Shown here in pieces: positions 55,707 to 64,000 of a DNA stretch of 64,000 nucleotides. Every line of letters begins with the position of its first letter. The first letter of the stretch is position 1. The stretch is from the NCBI RefSeq assembly GCF_022012395.1, contig NZ_JAKLTQ010000003.1, forward strand, positions 186,001 to 250,000, given 5' to 3'. Origin of the DNA: Arthrobacter hankyongi. GTDB lineage: Bacteria; Actinomycetota; Actinomycetes; Actinomycetales; Micrococcaceae. Position numbers and translations under genes: made by a program. Below the pieces are notes generated by a model that was not told the DNA's origin, did not search any database, and saw nothing but the letters and a program-made list of their open reading frames with translations.

Positions 55707-56197
55707 ACGGCGCAGCCCAGCCGGCATCCGCCGGGACCGGACTGACGACGCCGGACCTGGTCGTCTTGGAACTGGACGCCCAGGACCGGGCCGGGGCCGC
55801 CGCCCAGCTCGCCGCGCGGCTGTCCACGCAGGGCCGGATCTCGGATCTGGCCGGCTTCCTGGACGACGTTAACGCACGCGAGAGCCAGCTGGCCACCGGG
55901 CTGCCCGGGGGAGTGGGGCTGCCGCACGCCCGCAGCCGGCACGTGGAGCGCACCTCCATCGCCGTGGGCATCACCCGGTTCGGCCGGGCCCTGGACTTCG
56001 GTGCCGCGGACGGCCCGGCGGACCTGATCCTGCTCGTGGCCACGCCGGCCGTCTCCTATTCGGAGCACCTGCAGGTGCTGGTCCGGCTGGCCCGGTCGCT
56101 GGCCAAGGAGGCCTTCCGCGATTCCCTGCGCCGGGCCCATGACCGGGAGGTTGTGGCCGAGCTGATGAATTCCACGGTGGATTTTTCCGATGTTTAG
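55703..56197 (+). CDS. PTS EIIA component, fructose/mannitol (PtsN-like) type
   Basis: 164 residues. The phosphorylated His is in GVGLPHARSRHV; the order of strands and helices matches EIIA-Fru. It is a free-standing domain without EIIB or EIIC nearby, so it may be regulatory or may serve a distant permease. Translation is coupled to glpD, which hints at a link between glycerol use and phosphotransferase signalling (inference). Confidence 0.85.
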   Translation: MNGAAQPASAGTGLTTPDLVVLELDAQDRAGAAAQLAARLSTQGRISDLAGFLDDVNARESQLATGLPGGVGLPHARSRHVERTSIAVGITRFGRALDFGAADGPADLILLVATPAVSYSEHLQVLVRLARSLAKEAFRDSLRRAHDREVVAELMNSTVDFSDV

Positions 56198-56242
56198 GAT
56201 TGGGGCGCTCCGGGCAGATTCGTTTTCTACACAGCCACGAAG

Positions 56243-56255
56243 TAGGGTTAACGGG
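56243..56255 (+). promoter_or_regulatory. Leaderless-type -10 for the SURF1 gene
   Basis: TAGGGT at 56243-56248, 6 nt, GTG at 56255. Confidence 0.55.
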
Positions 56256-57094
56256 TGCTGAAAACCGCCCTTAAGCCCCGGTGGATCGCGGCGCTGGTCT
56301 TGGCGCTGGCCGTTTCCTGGGTCTTCGTACTGCTGAGCCAGTGGCAGTTTTCCGCCTCCCAAAGCGAGGCTCCGCCGCCGCCTTCCGCCACCGAAACGGT
56401 GCATCCGCTCACGGCGGTGTTTAAGCCCGGCACGCCGATGATGGCGACGACGGCGGACCAGATGGTGTCCTTCTCCGGCCGCTTCGTTCCGGACAAACAG
56501 GTCCTGGTCAAGAACCGGCTGCACGAGGGCCGGCAAGGCTACTGGGTGGTTTCCGCCTTCGCCGTCGACGGTGTGAAAAGCGCCGCCGGCGAGCAGGTCA
56601 TGATCCCGGTGGTGCGCGGCTGGGTCGCCGCGCCGGGCGATGCCGCGCCGGCCCCGGCCGGCCGCGCCGACGTCGTCGGACGCCTGCTGCCCACCGAAGG
56701 CCCGGAGCCCGAGCTGTCCGTGCCCGGCCAGGTGCCCACCCTGTCGGTGGCCGAACTGATCAACGTCTGGGACATGCCCGGCTACTCCGGCTTCGTGGCT
56801 GGCATCAAGCTGGGGATCGACGGCGCCGACCCGGCCAGCCAGCCGGCGGGCACCGGGATGGCCGCCGTCGCGGTGGGCCCGCAGCCGCAGCAGACCCCGG
56901 TGAACTGGCTGAACATCTTCTACGCCGTGGAGTGGATCGTCTTTGCCGGCTTCGCGGTCTTCCTCTGGTGGCGGCTGGTGGCCGATGACTACCGGCGCCA
57001 GCAGGAAGCCCTCGAAGATGCGGCCCTCGCCACCCTTGCACAGGGACAAGACACGGCGCCTGCCACGGACGACAACCAGACGACCACCAGCTAA
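56255..57094 (+). CDS. SURF1-family cytochrome oxidase assembly protein
   Basis: 279 residues. The N-terminal helix (about 9-30) and the C-terminal helix (about 222-247, IFYAVEWIVFAGFAVFLWWRL) flank an extracytoplasmic domain with SFSGRFVPDKQVLVKNR and GYWVVSAF. SURF1 proteins help insert heme a into cytochrome c oxidase. A charged tail ends the protein. The DUF3817 gene follows 16 bp later. Confidence 0.88.
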   Translation: MLKTALKPRWIAALVLALAVSWVFVLLSQWQFSASQSEAPPPPSATETVHPLTAVFKPGTPMMATTADQMVSFSGRFVPDKQVLVKNRLHEGRQGYWVVSAFAVDGVKSAAGEQVMIPVVRGWVAAPGDAAPAPAGRADVVGRLLPTEGPEPELSVPGQVPTLSVAELINVWDMPGYSGFVAGIKLGIDGADPASQPAGTGMAAVAVGPQPQQTPVNWLNIFYAVEWIVFAGFAVFLWWRLVADDYRRQQEALEDAALATLAQGQDTAPATDDNQTTTS

Positions 57095-57110
57095 CAACAG
57101 AGGTAATCAA

Positions 57111-57596
57111 GTGAGCGAAACCGCCCCGAACCAGGCCCGGCCGGCGAGCAAGCGGCGCTACGGCGGAACCCATGCCCAGATCCGCTCGGCGCTGACCTTC
57201 TACAAGGTCACGTCCTACATCACCGGTGTGATGTTGATCCTGCTCTGCATCGAGATGGTGCTGCGCTACGGGTTCAATCTGTTCCTGTTCGCCGGCGGCA
57301 CCAATACCGTGACCGGAGAGCCCTTCGGCTTCGGCTTCGCCCAGGCTGAGCCGGCCGCCGTGGACGGCGGCATCAACCTCTCGATCGCCGTGCTGATCGC
57401 CCACGGCTGGCTCTACGTGCTGTACCTGATGGCGGATTTCCGCCTGTGGTCGCTGATGCGCTGGCCGTTCCCGCGGTTCATCCTGATCGCCCTGGGCGGG
57501 GTCATCCCGTTCCTGTCCATCATCCTGGAGCGGCGGGTGCACCGGCAGGTGGAGGAAGACCTGGCCAGCCACCCGGAGGCCGCGAAGCGGTACTGA
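57111..57596 (+). CDS. DUF3817 integral membrane protein
   Basis: 161 residues, three to four membrane helices, with [19 protein letters not shown] and the helix [15 protein letters not shown], then [18 protein letters not shown]. This is the canonical actinobacterial position, between SURF1 and guaA. Function unknown. GTG start; AGAGGT lies upstream. It is distantly similar to the 7540-8001 product. Confidence 0.87.
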   Translation: MSETAPNQARPASKRRYGGTHAQIRSALTFYKVTSYITGVMLILLCIEMVLRYGFNLFLFAGGTNTVTGEPFGFGFAQAEPAAVDGGINLSIAVLIAHGWLYVLYLMADFRLWSLMRWPFPRFILIALGGVIPFLSIILERRVHRQVEEDLASHPEAAKRY

Positions 57597-57631
57597 GCCG
57601 CCGGCCGGCACCCCGCCGTCCGGGCAGCCCC

Positions 57632-57656
57632 CGGGCCGGCGGCTGCCGCCGGCCCG
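57632..57656 (+). terminator. Hairpin before guaA
   Basis: An 11-bp perfect G+C stem (57632-57642 with 57646-57656) with a CTG loop. There is no T-run. It probably ends the SURF1-DUF3817 transcript. Confidence 0.6.
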
Positions 57657-57688
57657 GCCCCGAGGTGCGAGCAGGAGCGCGCGGAGAC

Positions 57689-57701
57689 TATCCTGTACGG
57701 G
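57689..57701 (+). promoter_or_regulatory. Leaderless-type -10 for guaA
   Basis: TATCCT at 57689-57694, 6 nt, GTG at 57701. Confidence 0.6.
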
Positions 57702-59284
57702 TGACTAATCCCCCCGCAATGGACCAACGGCCTGTTCTCGTCGTGGACTACGGGGCCCAGTACGCGCAGCTGATCGCCCGGCGCGTACGCGAGGCCAATG
57801 TCTACTCCGAAATCGTTCCGCATACCTACACCACCGAGCAGCTGCTGGCCAAGAACCCTGCGGCGATCATCCTTTCCGGCGGACCTTCCAGTGTTTACGC
57901 CGACGGCGCCCCGAATGTGGGCGCCGACCTCTTCGAAGCCGGCGTTCCCGTGCTGGGTATCTGCTATGGCTTCCAGGCCATGGCCGCGGCGCTGGGAGGC
58001 AAGGTCGCACGCACCGGACTGCGCGAATACGGGGCCACGGACACGACCACGATCGGCGAGGCCCGCTCGATCCTGGCCGGGGTCCCCACCCTGCAGAACA
58101 CCTGGATGAGCCACGGCGACTCGGTCCACGAAGCGCCCGAGGGCTTCGACGTGCTGGCGAGCACCGCCGGGGCGCCGGTCGCGGCGTTCGCCAACGAGGC
58201 CAAGGCACTCTACGGCGTGCAGTGGCACCCGGAGGTCAAGCATTCCTCCTTCGGCCAGACGGTGCTGGAGAACTTCCTGTTCAAGGGCGCGAAGCTGGAG
58301 CCGAACTGGACCACCGGCAACATCGTGGAGGAGCAGGTCGAGCGCATTCGGGCCCAGATCGGCACCGCGAAGGTCATCTGCGGCCTGTCCGGCGGTGTGG
58401 ACTCGGCCGTGGCTGCGGCCCTGGTGCAGCGCGCCGTGGGGGACCAACTGACCTGTGTCTTCGTGGACCACGGTCTGCTGCGCGAGGGCGAAGCCGAACA
58501 GGTCGAGCGTGACTATGTCGCCGCCACCGGAGTGAAGCTGCACGTGGCGAACGAGCAGCAGCGCTTCCTCAGCGCCCTGGCCGGTGTCACCGATCCGGAG
58601 ACCAAGCGCAAGATCATCGGCCGCGAGTTCATCCGTGCCTTCGAGGCCGCCGAGAAGGCGGTGCTGGCCGAGGCCGCTGCCGAAGGCGGGCAGGTGCAGT
58701 TCCTGGTCCAGGGCACGCTCTACCCGGACGTCGTCGAATCGGGCGGCGGCGAGGGCGCGGCGAACATCAAGAGCCACCACAACGTGGGCGGCCTGCCCGA
58801 GGACCTGCAGTTCGAGCTGGTCGAACCGCTGCGCACGCTGTTCAAGGACGAGGTCCGCGCCGTCGGGCGCCAGCTGGGCCTGCCGGAAGAAATCGTCGGA
58901 CGCCAGCCGTTCCCCGGCCCCGGACTGGGCATCCGGATCATCGGCGAAGTCACCGAGGACCGGCTGGCGCTGCTGCGCCGGGCGGACGCCATTGCCCGCG
59001 CCGAACTGACCGCCGCCGGGCTCGATGACGATGTCTGGCAGATGCCGGTGGTGCTGCTGGCCGATGTGCGCAGCGTGGGCGTCCAGGGCGACGGCCGTAC
59101 CTACGGGCATCCGATCGTGCTGCGCCCGGTGTCCTCCGAGGACGCCATGACCGCTGACTGGTCGCGCCTGCCCTTCGACCTGCTGGCGCGCATCTCCAAC
59201 CGGATCACCAACGAGGTCGACGGCGTCAACCGCGTCGTGCTCGACGTGACGAGCAAGCCGCCGGGCACCATCGAGTGGGAGTAG
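57701..59284 (+). CDS. guaA: GMP synthase (glutamine-hydrolysing)
   Basis: 527 residues. The class I amidotransferase domain has [10 protein letters not shown] (Cys nucleophile) and WHPEVKHS (His, Glu). The ATP pyrophosphatase domain has the PP-loop [12 protein letters not shown], and the C-terminal dimer domain ends [10 protein letters not shown]. It converts XMP to GMP. GTG start with a leaderless-type -10. Confidence 0.96.
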   Translation: MTNPPAMDQRPVLVVDYGAQYAQLIARRVREANVYSEIVPHTYTTEQLLAKNPAAIILSGGPSSVYADGAPNVGADLFEAGVPVLGICYGFQAMAAALGGKVARTGLREYGATDTTTIGEARSILAGVPTLQNTWMSHGDSVHEAPEGFDVLASTAGAPVAAFANEAKALYGVQWHPEVKHSSFGQTVLENFLFKGAKLEPNWTTGNIVEEQVERIRAQIGTAKVICGLSGGVDSAVAAALVQRAVGDQLTCVFVDHGLLREGEAEQVERDYVAATGVKLHVANEQQRFLSALAGVTDPETKRKIIGREFIRAFEAAEKAVLAEAAAEGGQVQFLVQGTLYPDVVESGGGEGAANIKSHHNVGGLPEDLQFELVEPLRTLFKDEVRAVGRQLGLPEEIVGRQPFPGPGLGIRIIGEVTEDRLALLRRADAIARAELTAAGLDDDVWQMPVVLLADVRSVGVQGDGRTYGHPIVLRPVSSEDAMTADWSRLPFDLLARISNRITNEVDGVNRVVLDVTSKPPGTIEWE

Positions 59285-59289
59285 CCGTT

Positions 59290-59363
59290 CGGGAGACCGT
59301 GCCTGCAGGGCCCGTGCCGGGAGCAGTCCGGCAAAATGGCCCCGGCAGTGTTGCGGTCTCCCG
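59290..59363 (+). other. Nested hairpin between guaA and the helicase-like gene
   Basis: CGGGAGACCG (59290-59299) pairs perfectly with CGGTCTCCCG (59354-59363). Inside, CTGC..GGCC can pair with GGCC..GCAG, and TGCCGG with CCGGCA. There is no T-run. It may be the guaA terminator or a structured leader. Confidence 0.5.
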
Positions 59364-59446
59364 ATTGGCATTTGTGATCGGATAGTTTGAATGTCATGCC
59401 TATCTGGTCGAGGTTCTTATCCACGAGTGATGAAAAGGGGGCTGCC

Positions 59447-62400
59447 GTGCCGGATCAACACGACGGGGCCGTCGAGGATGCCCTGACGCCTTGGCTCCAG
59501 CAGCTTGGCCGCCACGCCGGTTCGGACACGCTGCTGCAGTTTGCCCCCACGCCGACCAACAGCATCGACCTGACGCATGCCCACCCGTCCGGACTGACCC
59601 AGCTGCTGACCACCCGCCGCACGCGCCTGTCCACGCTGCTGCGCGAACCTGGCCAATACGCTGCCGCGATGAAGACCGCCCGCAGCCTGCGCGCCAAGAT
59701 CATTGAACTGGGCACCGAACGCGGGATCGACGTCGGCTACCTGGCCGCCGGCACGGCCAGCTGGCGGTTCGCCGGCTCGGGCCGGTCGGAATCCCTCACC
59801 GCGCCGGTCATGCTCGCCCCCGTGGCCTTGACCGTGCGTCCCACCCAGGATGACTACGAGCTCCAGCTGACTGAGCGGGCCAGGCTCAATCCTGCCCTGG
59901 TCAGGCACCTGCAGACCGAGCAGGGCCTGGCGATCGACGCCGCCGCGGTCGCCCGGCTCGCCTACGGCACCGCGCGCTTCGATCCGCATCCGGTGCTGGA
60001 ACAGCTGCGCCTGCTCACCGCGGACGTGCGCGGCATGAACATTGAGCACCACCTGCTGGTGTCCACCTTTGCCGACCAGTCCGAGCTGGCCGGCAGCGTG
60101 GGAGCACGGACGGACCACCCCGTGCTCAATGCCCTGATCGCCGCGGACCTGGATCCGGACGGCGCCGGCCCGGTACCGGTGCCATGCGTCGAGCTTCCCC
60201 CGCTCGACGAGCGGGCTCCGCAGGACGAATTCCTGGTCCTGGATGCGGATACCTCCCAGCAGGACGTGCTGGACCTGGTCCAGGCCGGCCACTCGCTGGT
60301 AGTCTCCGCGCCGCCGGGCACCGGCCAGACCCAGACCGCGATCAACGCGGCGGCCGGGCTGGCCCGCCAGGGCCGCACGGTCCTGGTGGTCGCCGAGCGG
60401 CGTGCCACCTTGAACCAGTTCGTCCAGCAGCTGGCCGCGCTCAAGCTCGGGTCGCTGGCACTGCAGCTGAACGCCAACATCACCAGCCAGCAGCTGCGGG
60501 ACCAGCTCATCCGGGCCATTTCGCGCAACGAGAAGGCTGCCAAGCCCGAACTGGGCAAGCTGCATGCCACCCTGACGGACCACCGCCACAAGCTGCTGGA
60601 CCATGTGAAGTCCCTGCACAATGTGCGCCGGCGCTGGAATTGCTCCCCCTACCAGGCCATGCAGTCCCTGGCCGCGCTCACCGCGCTGGATCCGGCTCCG
60701 GCCACCACGGTGCGGCTCAAGCGTTCGGTCCTGGACAGCATCACCGACCGGGCCGAGCTGGCCACCCGGCTCAAGCGCGCTGCCGAGCTGGGCAGCTTCA
60801 GCAAGGCTTCCACCGCCAGCCCCTGGTTCGGCTCCAAGCTGCTCAACCGCAAGGAGACCGAGGACGCACACCAGCTCGCCGTCGACCTGGAACGCGACCT
60901 GCCCAAGCTGCGCGAGCGGATGGCCACCGTGGCCGAGCATTCGCAGATTGCACTGGGCACCACCTTTGCCCAGTGGGGCGAGCAGCTCGAGCTGCTGGTG
61001 GCCGTGCGCGAAAGCCTGGACAAGTTCACGCCGGACATCTTCGACCGTCCGGTGACCGACCTGATCTCGGCGACGGCGCCATCCGCCTGGCGCCGGGAAC
61101 GGGGGATCGAAATGAGTTCGATCACCCGCTCGCGCCTGCGCCGCGTGGCCAAGGAGTACATCAGGCCGGGTGTGCACATTGCGGACCTGCACGAATCGCT
61201 GGCCCAGGTCCAGGTCCAGCGGGCGCAGTGGGCGGACTACGCCACCACGCAGCGCCACCCTGCCGTGCCGACCGGCCTGGCGGACCTGAGCAGCTTCCAC
61301 CGCAATGTGCAGCGGAAACTACGCAAGCTTTCCGGCGTGCTGCCCGCCCAGCCCGCCGGGCAGTCCCTGCCGGAACTCGGCTACGACGTGCTGCTGGAGC
61401 GCATGAAGACGCTGGTCAAGGACAAGCAGACCCTGGTCGCCCTGCCCGAACGCACCCTGCTGTTGGAGCAGATGCGCGAGCACGGCCTGGGCGAGCTGCT
61501 CGACGACCTGGCCGCGCGCGAAGTCGGCCCGGACCAGGTCGGCGCCGAGCTGGAACTGGCCTGGTGGCAGTCCACCCTCGAGGCCATGATCAGCGGCGAC
61601 GACTATCTGGCCATGACCGATGGCGCCAACCTGCGCAAGATCGAGGCCGTCTACCGGCTGGCCGACAATGCGCACATCGCGGCCGGGGCGGACAGGCTGC
61701 GCTGGACCCTGGCGGAAAACTGGCGGTCCTCGATCCGGAAGCATCCCGCTGCGGCCGAGGGCCTGAAGGCCCTGCTGAAGTCCGGCGAGCCGACGCTGAA
61801 GTCCCTGGCCGAGCAGTCCGGGGTGCTGGTTCCGGCGCTGATGCCGGTGTGGGCGGCGTCGCCGCTGGTGCTGTCCTCGGTGCTGCCCGAGGCCAGGACC
61901 TTCGATGCGGTGATCATTCTCGACGCCGAGTCCACCAGCCTGCAGTCCGCCCTCAGCGCAGTAGTGCGGGCGGAGCAGGTCGTTGCGTTCGGCGACGGCC
62001 GGCTGGGCGGGCCCCGGCCCTTCGAAGTCAACGTGGACCTGTCCGGGGCCCTGCCCGCCGCGCCCGAAGAGCCCGGGGAACCACTGGTCAGTGCCTTCGA
62101 CGCGCTGTCCCGGGTGTTGCCGGTTAAGTCGCTGGGCACCGCCTACCGCGCAGTGGACCTGGAGCTCACCAAGTACCTCGGCGCGGAGTTCTATGACGGC
62201 ACCCTGGCCCGGCTGCCGTCCGCGGCGGCCATCACCGGCTCCGAGGCACTGACGGTGGAATACATCGCCGATGGCACCGGACTGCCCGGCAACGGCCACG
62301 AGGCAGTGGAGAGCGTGCCGGCCGAAATCGGTCGGGTCGTCGACCTCGTCTTCCGACACGCCCGGCTGCGCCCGGAACGCTCCCTGGCGGTCATCACAGC

Positions 62401-63499
62401 CAATGGCAGGCATGCGGCCAAGGTTGCCGACGCCATCCGGAAGCAGCTGGCCGCAGCCCCGGACGCGGCGGCGTTCTTCGGATCCGGTCCGGAGCCGTTC
62501 CAGGTGGTTCCGGTGGAGCGTGCCGCTGGCCTGGTCCGTGACGATGTGGTCTTCTCCCTCGGTTACGGGCGTACGCCGCACGGACGGGCCGTCCACGACT
62601 TCGGCCCGCTGTCCGGACCGAACGGCCGCGCCCACTTCCTGACCGCCATGACCCGTGCCCGCCGGACGCTGCAGGTGCTGACCTGTTTCCAGCCCGGCGA
62701 CCTTGATGCCAGCCGCCTGGGCAGCGGCGCCGTGGACTTCTACCGGCTGATCAAGCAGGGGCTGGGCGACGCTTCGGGATTCGCCAACCGGCCGTCTCCG
62801 GGATTCGACGATGCGCTGGTGTCCGATCTGGTCGAGCGGGTGCGTGCCCGCGGCGCCCGGGTACGGGACCACTATGAGGGCGACATCGACATTGTGGCGG
62901 CGCCCCTGGTACCGGACGATGAGCCGGTGCTGCCGGTGGCCCTTAATTCCGACGGCACGCAGCAGTTCCTGCAGCTTTCGGTGCGGGAGCGCAGCCGGCT
63001 CAGGCCGCAGTTCCTGGAACGGCTCGGCTGGCGGCCGCTGACACTGTGGACTATCGAGGTCTTTACCGACCCTGACAAGTGCGCTGATCTGATTGGAGGC
63101 TACTTGGGACTGAAGGAACCGGCACAACCGGAAAAGCCGTCGAAAACCGAAGACAGCCGGGAACGAACCGGCCGGCAGGATTCCCTGACCCGGCGGGCCG
63201 ACCGTCCGGCCGTAGCTACCGCGCCGACCGGTGCGACGGGTCCGTCCGCCGCACCGTCCGCCGACGCGCCGTCGGCAGCCGTCCAGGCGGAGGACACGTC
63301 CGCAGCGTCCCAGGCCGGGTCCGCTTCCGCGCCCAATGCATCCGCCGGGCAGGACAAGGGCCGCCGGGCGAAACAGGCTCCGTATGCCGGCAGCGCGATC
63401 CCCAGTGTGGCCGCCGAGGACGATCCGCAATCCTGGGGCGATTCGCGTGAGAACCGGGACGCCTGGCTCAAGGAGCAACGGCCACCCCACTGGGGCTGA
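59447..63499 (+). CDS. Large SF1 helicase-like protein with degenerate ATPase motifs
   Basis: 1350 residues from GTG 59447 behind AAAAGGGGG; TTG 59387 or ATG 59396 would add 17-20. The plan follows DUF4011-type helicases: N-terminal helical domain, P-loop region (APPGTGQTQTAINAAAGLA) at about 290, a long helical insert (about 380-800), motif II region (FDAVIILDAESTSL), motif III (VVAFGDGRLGG) and the C-terminal NFGPL-like and AMTRARRTLQVLTCF blocks. The Walker A Lys is Gln, the DEAS motif reads DAES and the motif III Gln is Leu, so ATPase activity is doubtful. The last 120 residues are Ala/Ser/Pro-rich and disordered. Confidence 0.78.
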   Translation: MPDQHDGAVEDALTPWLQQLGRHAGSDTLLQFAPTPTNSIDLTHAHPSGLTQLLTTRRTRLSTLLREPGQYAAAMKTARSLRAKIIELGTERGIDVGYLAAGTASWRFAGSGRSESLTAPVMLAPVALTVRPTQDDYELQLTERARLNPALVRHLQTEQGLAIDAAAVARLAYGTARFDPHPVLEQLRLLTADVRGMNIEHHLLVSTFADQSELAGSVGARTDHPVLNALIAADLDPDGAGPVPVPCVELPPLDERAPQDEFLVLDADTSQQDVLDLVQAGHSLVVSAPPGTGQTQTAINAAAGLARQGRTVLVVAERRATLNQFVQQLAALKLGSLALQLNANITSQQLRDQLIRAISRNEKAAKPELGKLHATLTDHRHKLLDHVKSLHNVRRRWNCSPYQAMQSLAALTALDPAPATTVRLKRSVLDSITDRAELATRLKRAAELGSFSKASTASPWFGSKLLNRKETEDAHQLAVDLERDLPKLRERMATVAEHSQIALGTTFAQWGEQLELLVAVRESLDKFTPDIFDRPVTDLISATAPSAWRRERGIEMSSITRSRLRRVAKEYIRPGVHIADLHESLAQVQVQRAQWADYATTQRHPAVPTGLADLSSFHRNVQRKLRKLSGVLPAQPAGQSLPELGYDVLLERMKTLVKDKQTLVALPERTLLLEQMREHGLGELLDDLAAREVGPDQVGAELELAWWQSTLEAMISGDDYLAMTDGANLRKIEAVYRLADNAHIAAGADRLRWTLAENWRSSIRKHPAAAEGLKALLKSGEPTLKSLAEQSGVLVPALMPVWAASPLVLSSVLPEARTFDAVIILDAESTSLQSALSAVVRAEQVVAFGDGRLGGPRPFEVNVDLSGALPAAPEEPGEPLVSAFDALSRVLPVKSLGTAYRAVDLELTKYLGAEFYDGTLARLPSAAAITGSEALTVEYIADGTGLPGNGHEAVESVPAEIGRVVDLVFRHARLRPERSLAVITANGRHAAKVADAIRKQLAAAPDAAAFFGSGPEPFQVVPVERAAGLVRDDVVFSLGYGRTPHGRAVHDFGPLSGPNGRAHFLTAMTRARRTLQVLTCFQPGDLDASRLGSGAVDFYRLIKQGLGDASGFANRPSPGFDDALVSDLVERVRARGARVRDHYEGDIDIVAAPLVPDDEPVLPVALNSDGTQQFLQLSVRERSRLRPQFLERLGWRPLTLWTIEVFTDPDKCADLIGGYLGLKEPAQPEKPSKTEDSRERTGRQDSLTRRADRPAVATAPTGATGPSAAPSADAPSAAVQAEDTSAASQAGSASAPNASAGQDKGRRAKQAPYAGSAIPSVAAEDDPQSWGDSRENRDAWLKEQRPPHWG

Positions 63500-63505
63500 C
63501 CAGCT

Positions 63506-64000
63506 TCAACCGACGAGCACGAGGACGACCTGGCCCCGGCTGGAGGAACCGGCCAAGGCAGCGGCTTCGGCCGGGGATGCGGCGACCACCACGAGTCCCT
63601 CGGCGGAGGTGCTGCCCAACAGGCCCGGGTCCGCGGTGCCGCCGTCAGCCTTCCACAGCACCGGGACGCTGCGGGCCAGAACCGTGGAGGATACCGGCTG
63701 CTCAATGCCGTTGCCGCTGCTGAGCACGATGTCCACCAGTTGCCCGGGTGAGACCAGTTGGACGGTCGAAGGGTCCGCAGGACGCACCGGCACCGCTGCG
63801 GTGCCGGGCGGCCTGCCGGTCAGCAGGCCCGGGCCGACCAGTGAGGTGTCCAGTACCGGTGAACCGGCGCGGAGTGCCGAGGCCAGCCGGCGGCCCACCA
63901 GGCCGGCGGGCGAGGCCGCGGAACCCGGAGGGCCGGTGGTGGCCGGATACCGCTGCTCCGTCAGCTGGGCGTCGGTGAGGACCGTGCCCGCCGGCAGGTC
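63506..64000 (-). CDS. SAF-domain (CpaB-like) protein, C-terminal part (partial)
   Basis: The frame is open to the right edge of the window, so the N terminus is missing. The visible 164 residues begin with the SAF pattern DLPAGTVLTDAQL, then GLVGRRLASALRAGSPV, and continue to VSPGQLVDIVLSSG and a C-terminal VLVLVG. This resembles the RcpC/CpaB proteins of Flp/Tad pilus assembly and related actinobacterial SAF proteins. Whether pilus genes follow cannot be seen. It is convergent with the helicase-like gene, six bases apart. Confidence 0.75.
   Translation of the reverse strand, partial: DLPAGTVLTDAQLTEQRYPATTGPPGSAASPAGLVGRRLASALRAGSPVLDTSLVGPGLLTGRPPGTAAVPVRPADPSTVQLVSPGQLVDIVLSSGNGIEQPVSSTVLARSVPVLWKADGGTADPGLLGSTSAEGLVVVAASPAEAAALAGSSSRGQVVLVLVG

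Noticed and set aside
63120..63440. Ala/Ser/Pro-rich tail of the helicase-like protein as a separate gene or repeat
   Set aside because: The frame is continuous with the upstream protein and the composition is simply a disordered tail.

Overview
The window is a stretch of high-GC actinobacterial chromosome. The gene content points to Micrococcaceae, Arthrobacter-like: TreY/TreZ, a mycothiol-linked DinB-fold protein, two DUF3817 proteins, a GuaB/GuaB3/GuaA set, CIRCE-controlled groESL, an HNH-DUF222 gene, many GTG starts and GTGA/ATGA overlaps. The assignment rests on content and style only. No rRNA, tRNA, CRISPR array or insertion sequence was recognised.

Layout. 1-8000: end of treY, treZ, a DUF6226-like fusion, NAD(P)H-hydrate repair enzyme, aldehyde dehydrogenase, aldo/keto reductase and a DUF3817 protein. 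8086-14700: two TetR modules, each with a clear palindromic operator (one drives an MMPL transporter, the other an EamA exporter), then argA and a small membrane protein. 14840-17357: divergent GH4 glycosidase and PfkB kinase. 17354-21474: alr-tsaE-tsaB-rimI-tsaD, the t6A/alanine racemase operon. 21498-24746: small membrane protein, YbdK-type ligase, NagZ-like lipoprotein.

24747-32723 is the most interesting block. A Pls-type single-module NRPS (adenylation, carrier, six membrane segments, three soluble hexapeptide-repeat domains) is followed by a DapA, a membrane acyltransferase-like protein and an exported L,D-transpeptidase-like protein. The adenylation pocket read by eye resembles basic amino acid codes, and DapA begins the lysine pathway, so a poly(diamino acid) system is proposed. 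Two related structured non-coding elements flank the cassette.

32724-45897: methyltransferase and DinB-fold gene on overlapping divergent promoters, MFS exporter, molybdopterin oxidoreductase with a Crp/Fnr regulator, VOC protein, GH1 glycosidase, an iron-boxed siderophore ABC operon, and an HNH-DUF222 protein. 46045-59284: CIRCE-groES-groEL, guaB, a cytosolic trypsin-like protease fused to a DRGH nuclease placed backwards between guaB and guaB3, then glpD, PTS IIA, SURF1, DUF3817 and guaA. 59447-64000: a very large SF1-helicase-like protein whose ATPase motifs are degenerate, and the end of a SAF/CpaB-like gene.

A signal running through the whole window is a TANNNT hexamer 6-8 nt upstream of the start codon at about fifteen genes. 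This is the arrangement expected for leaderless transcripts.
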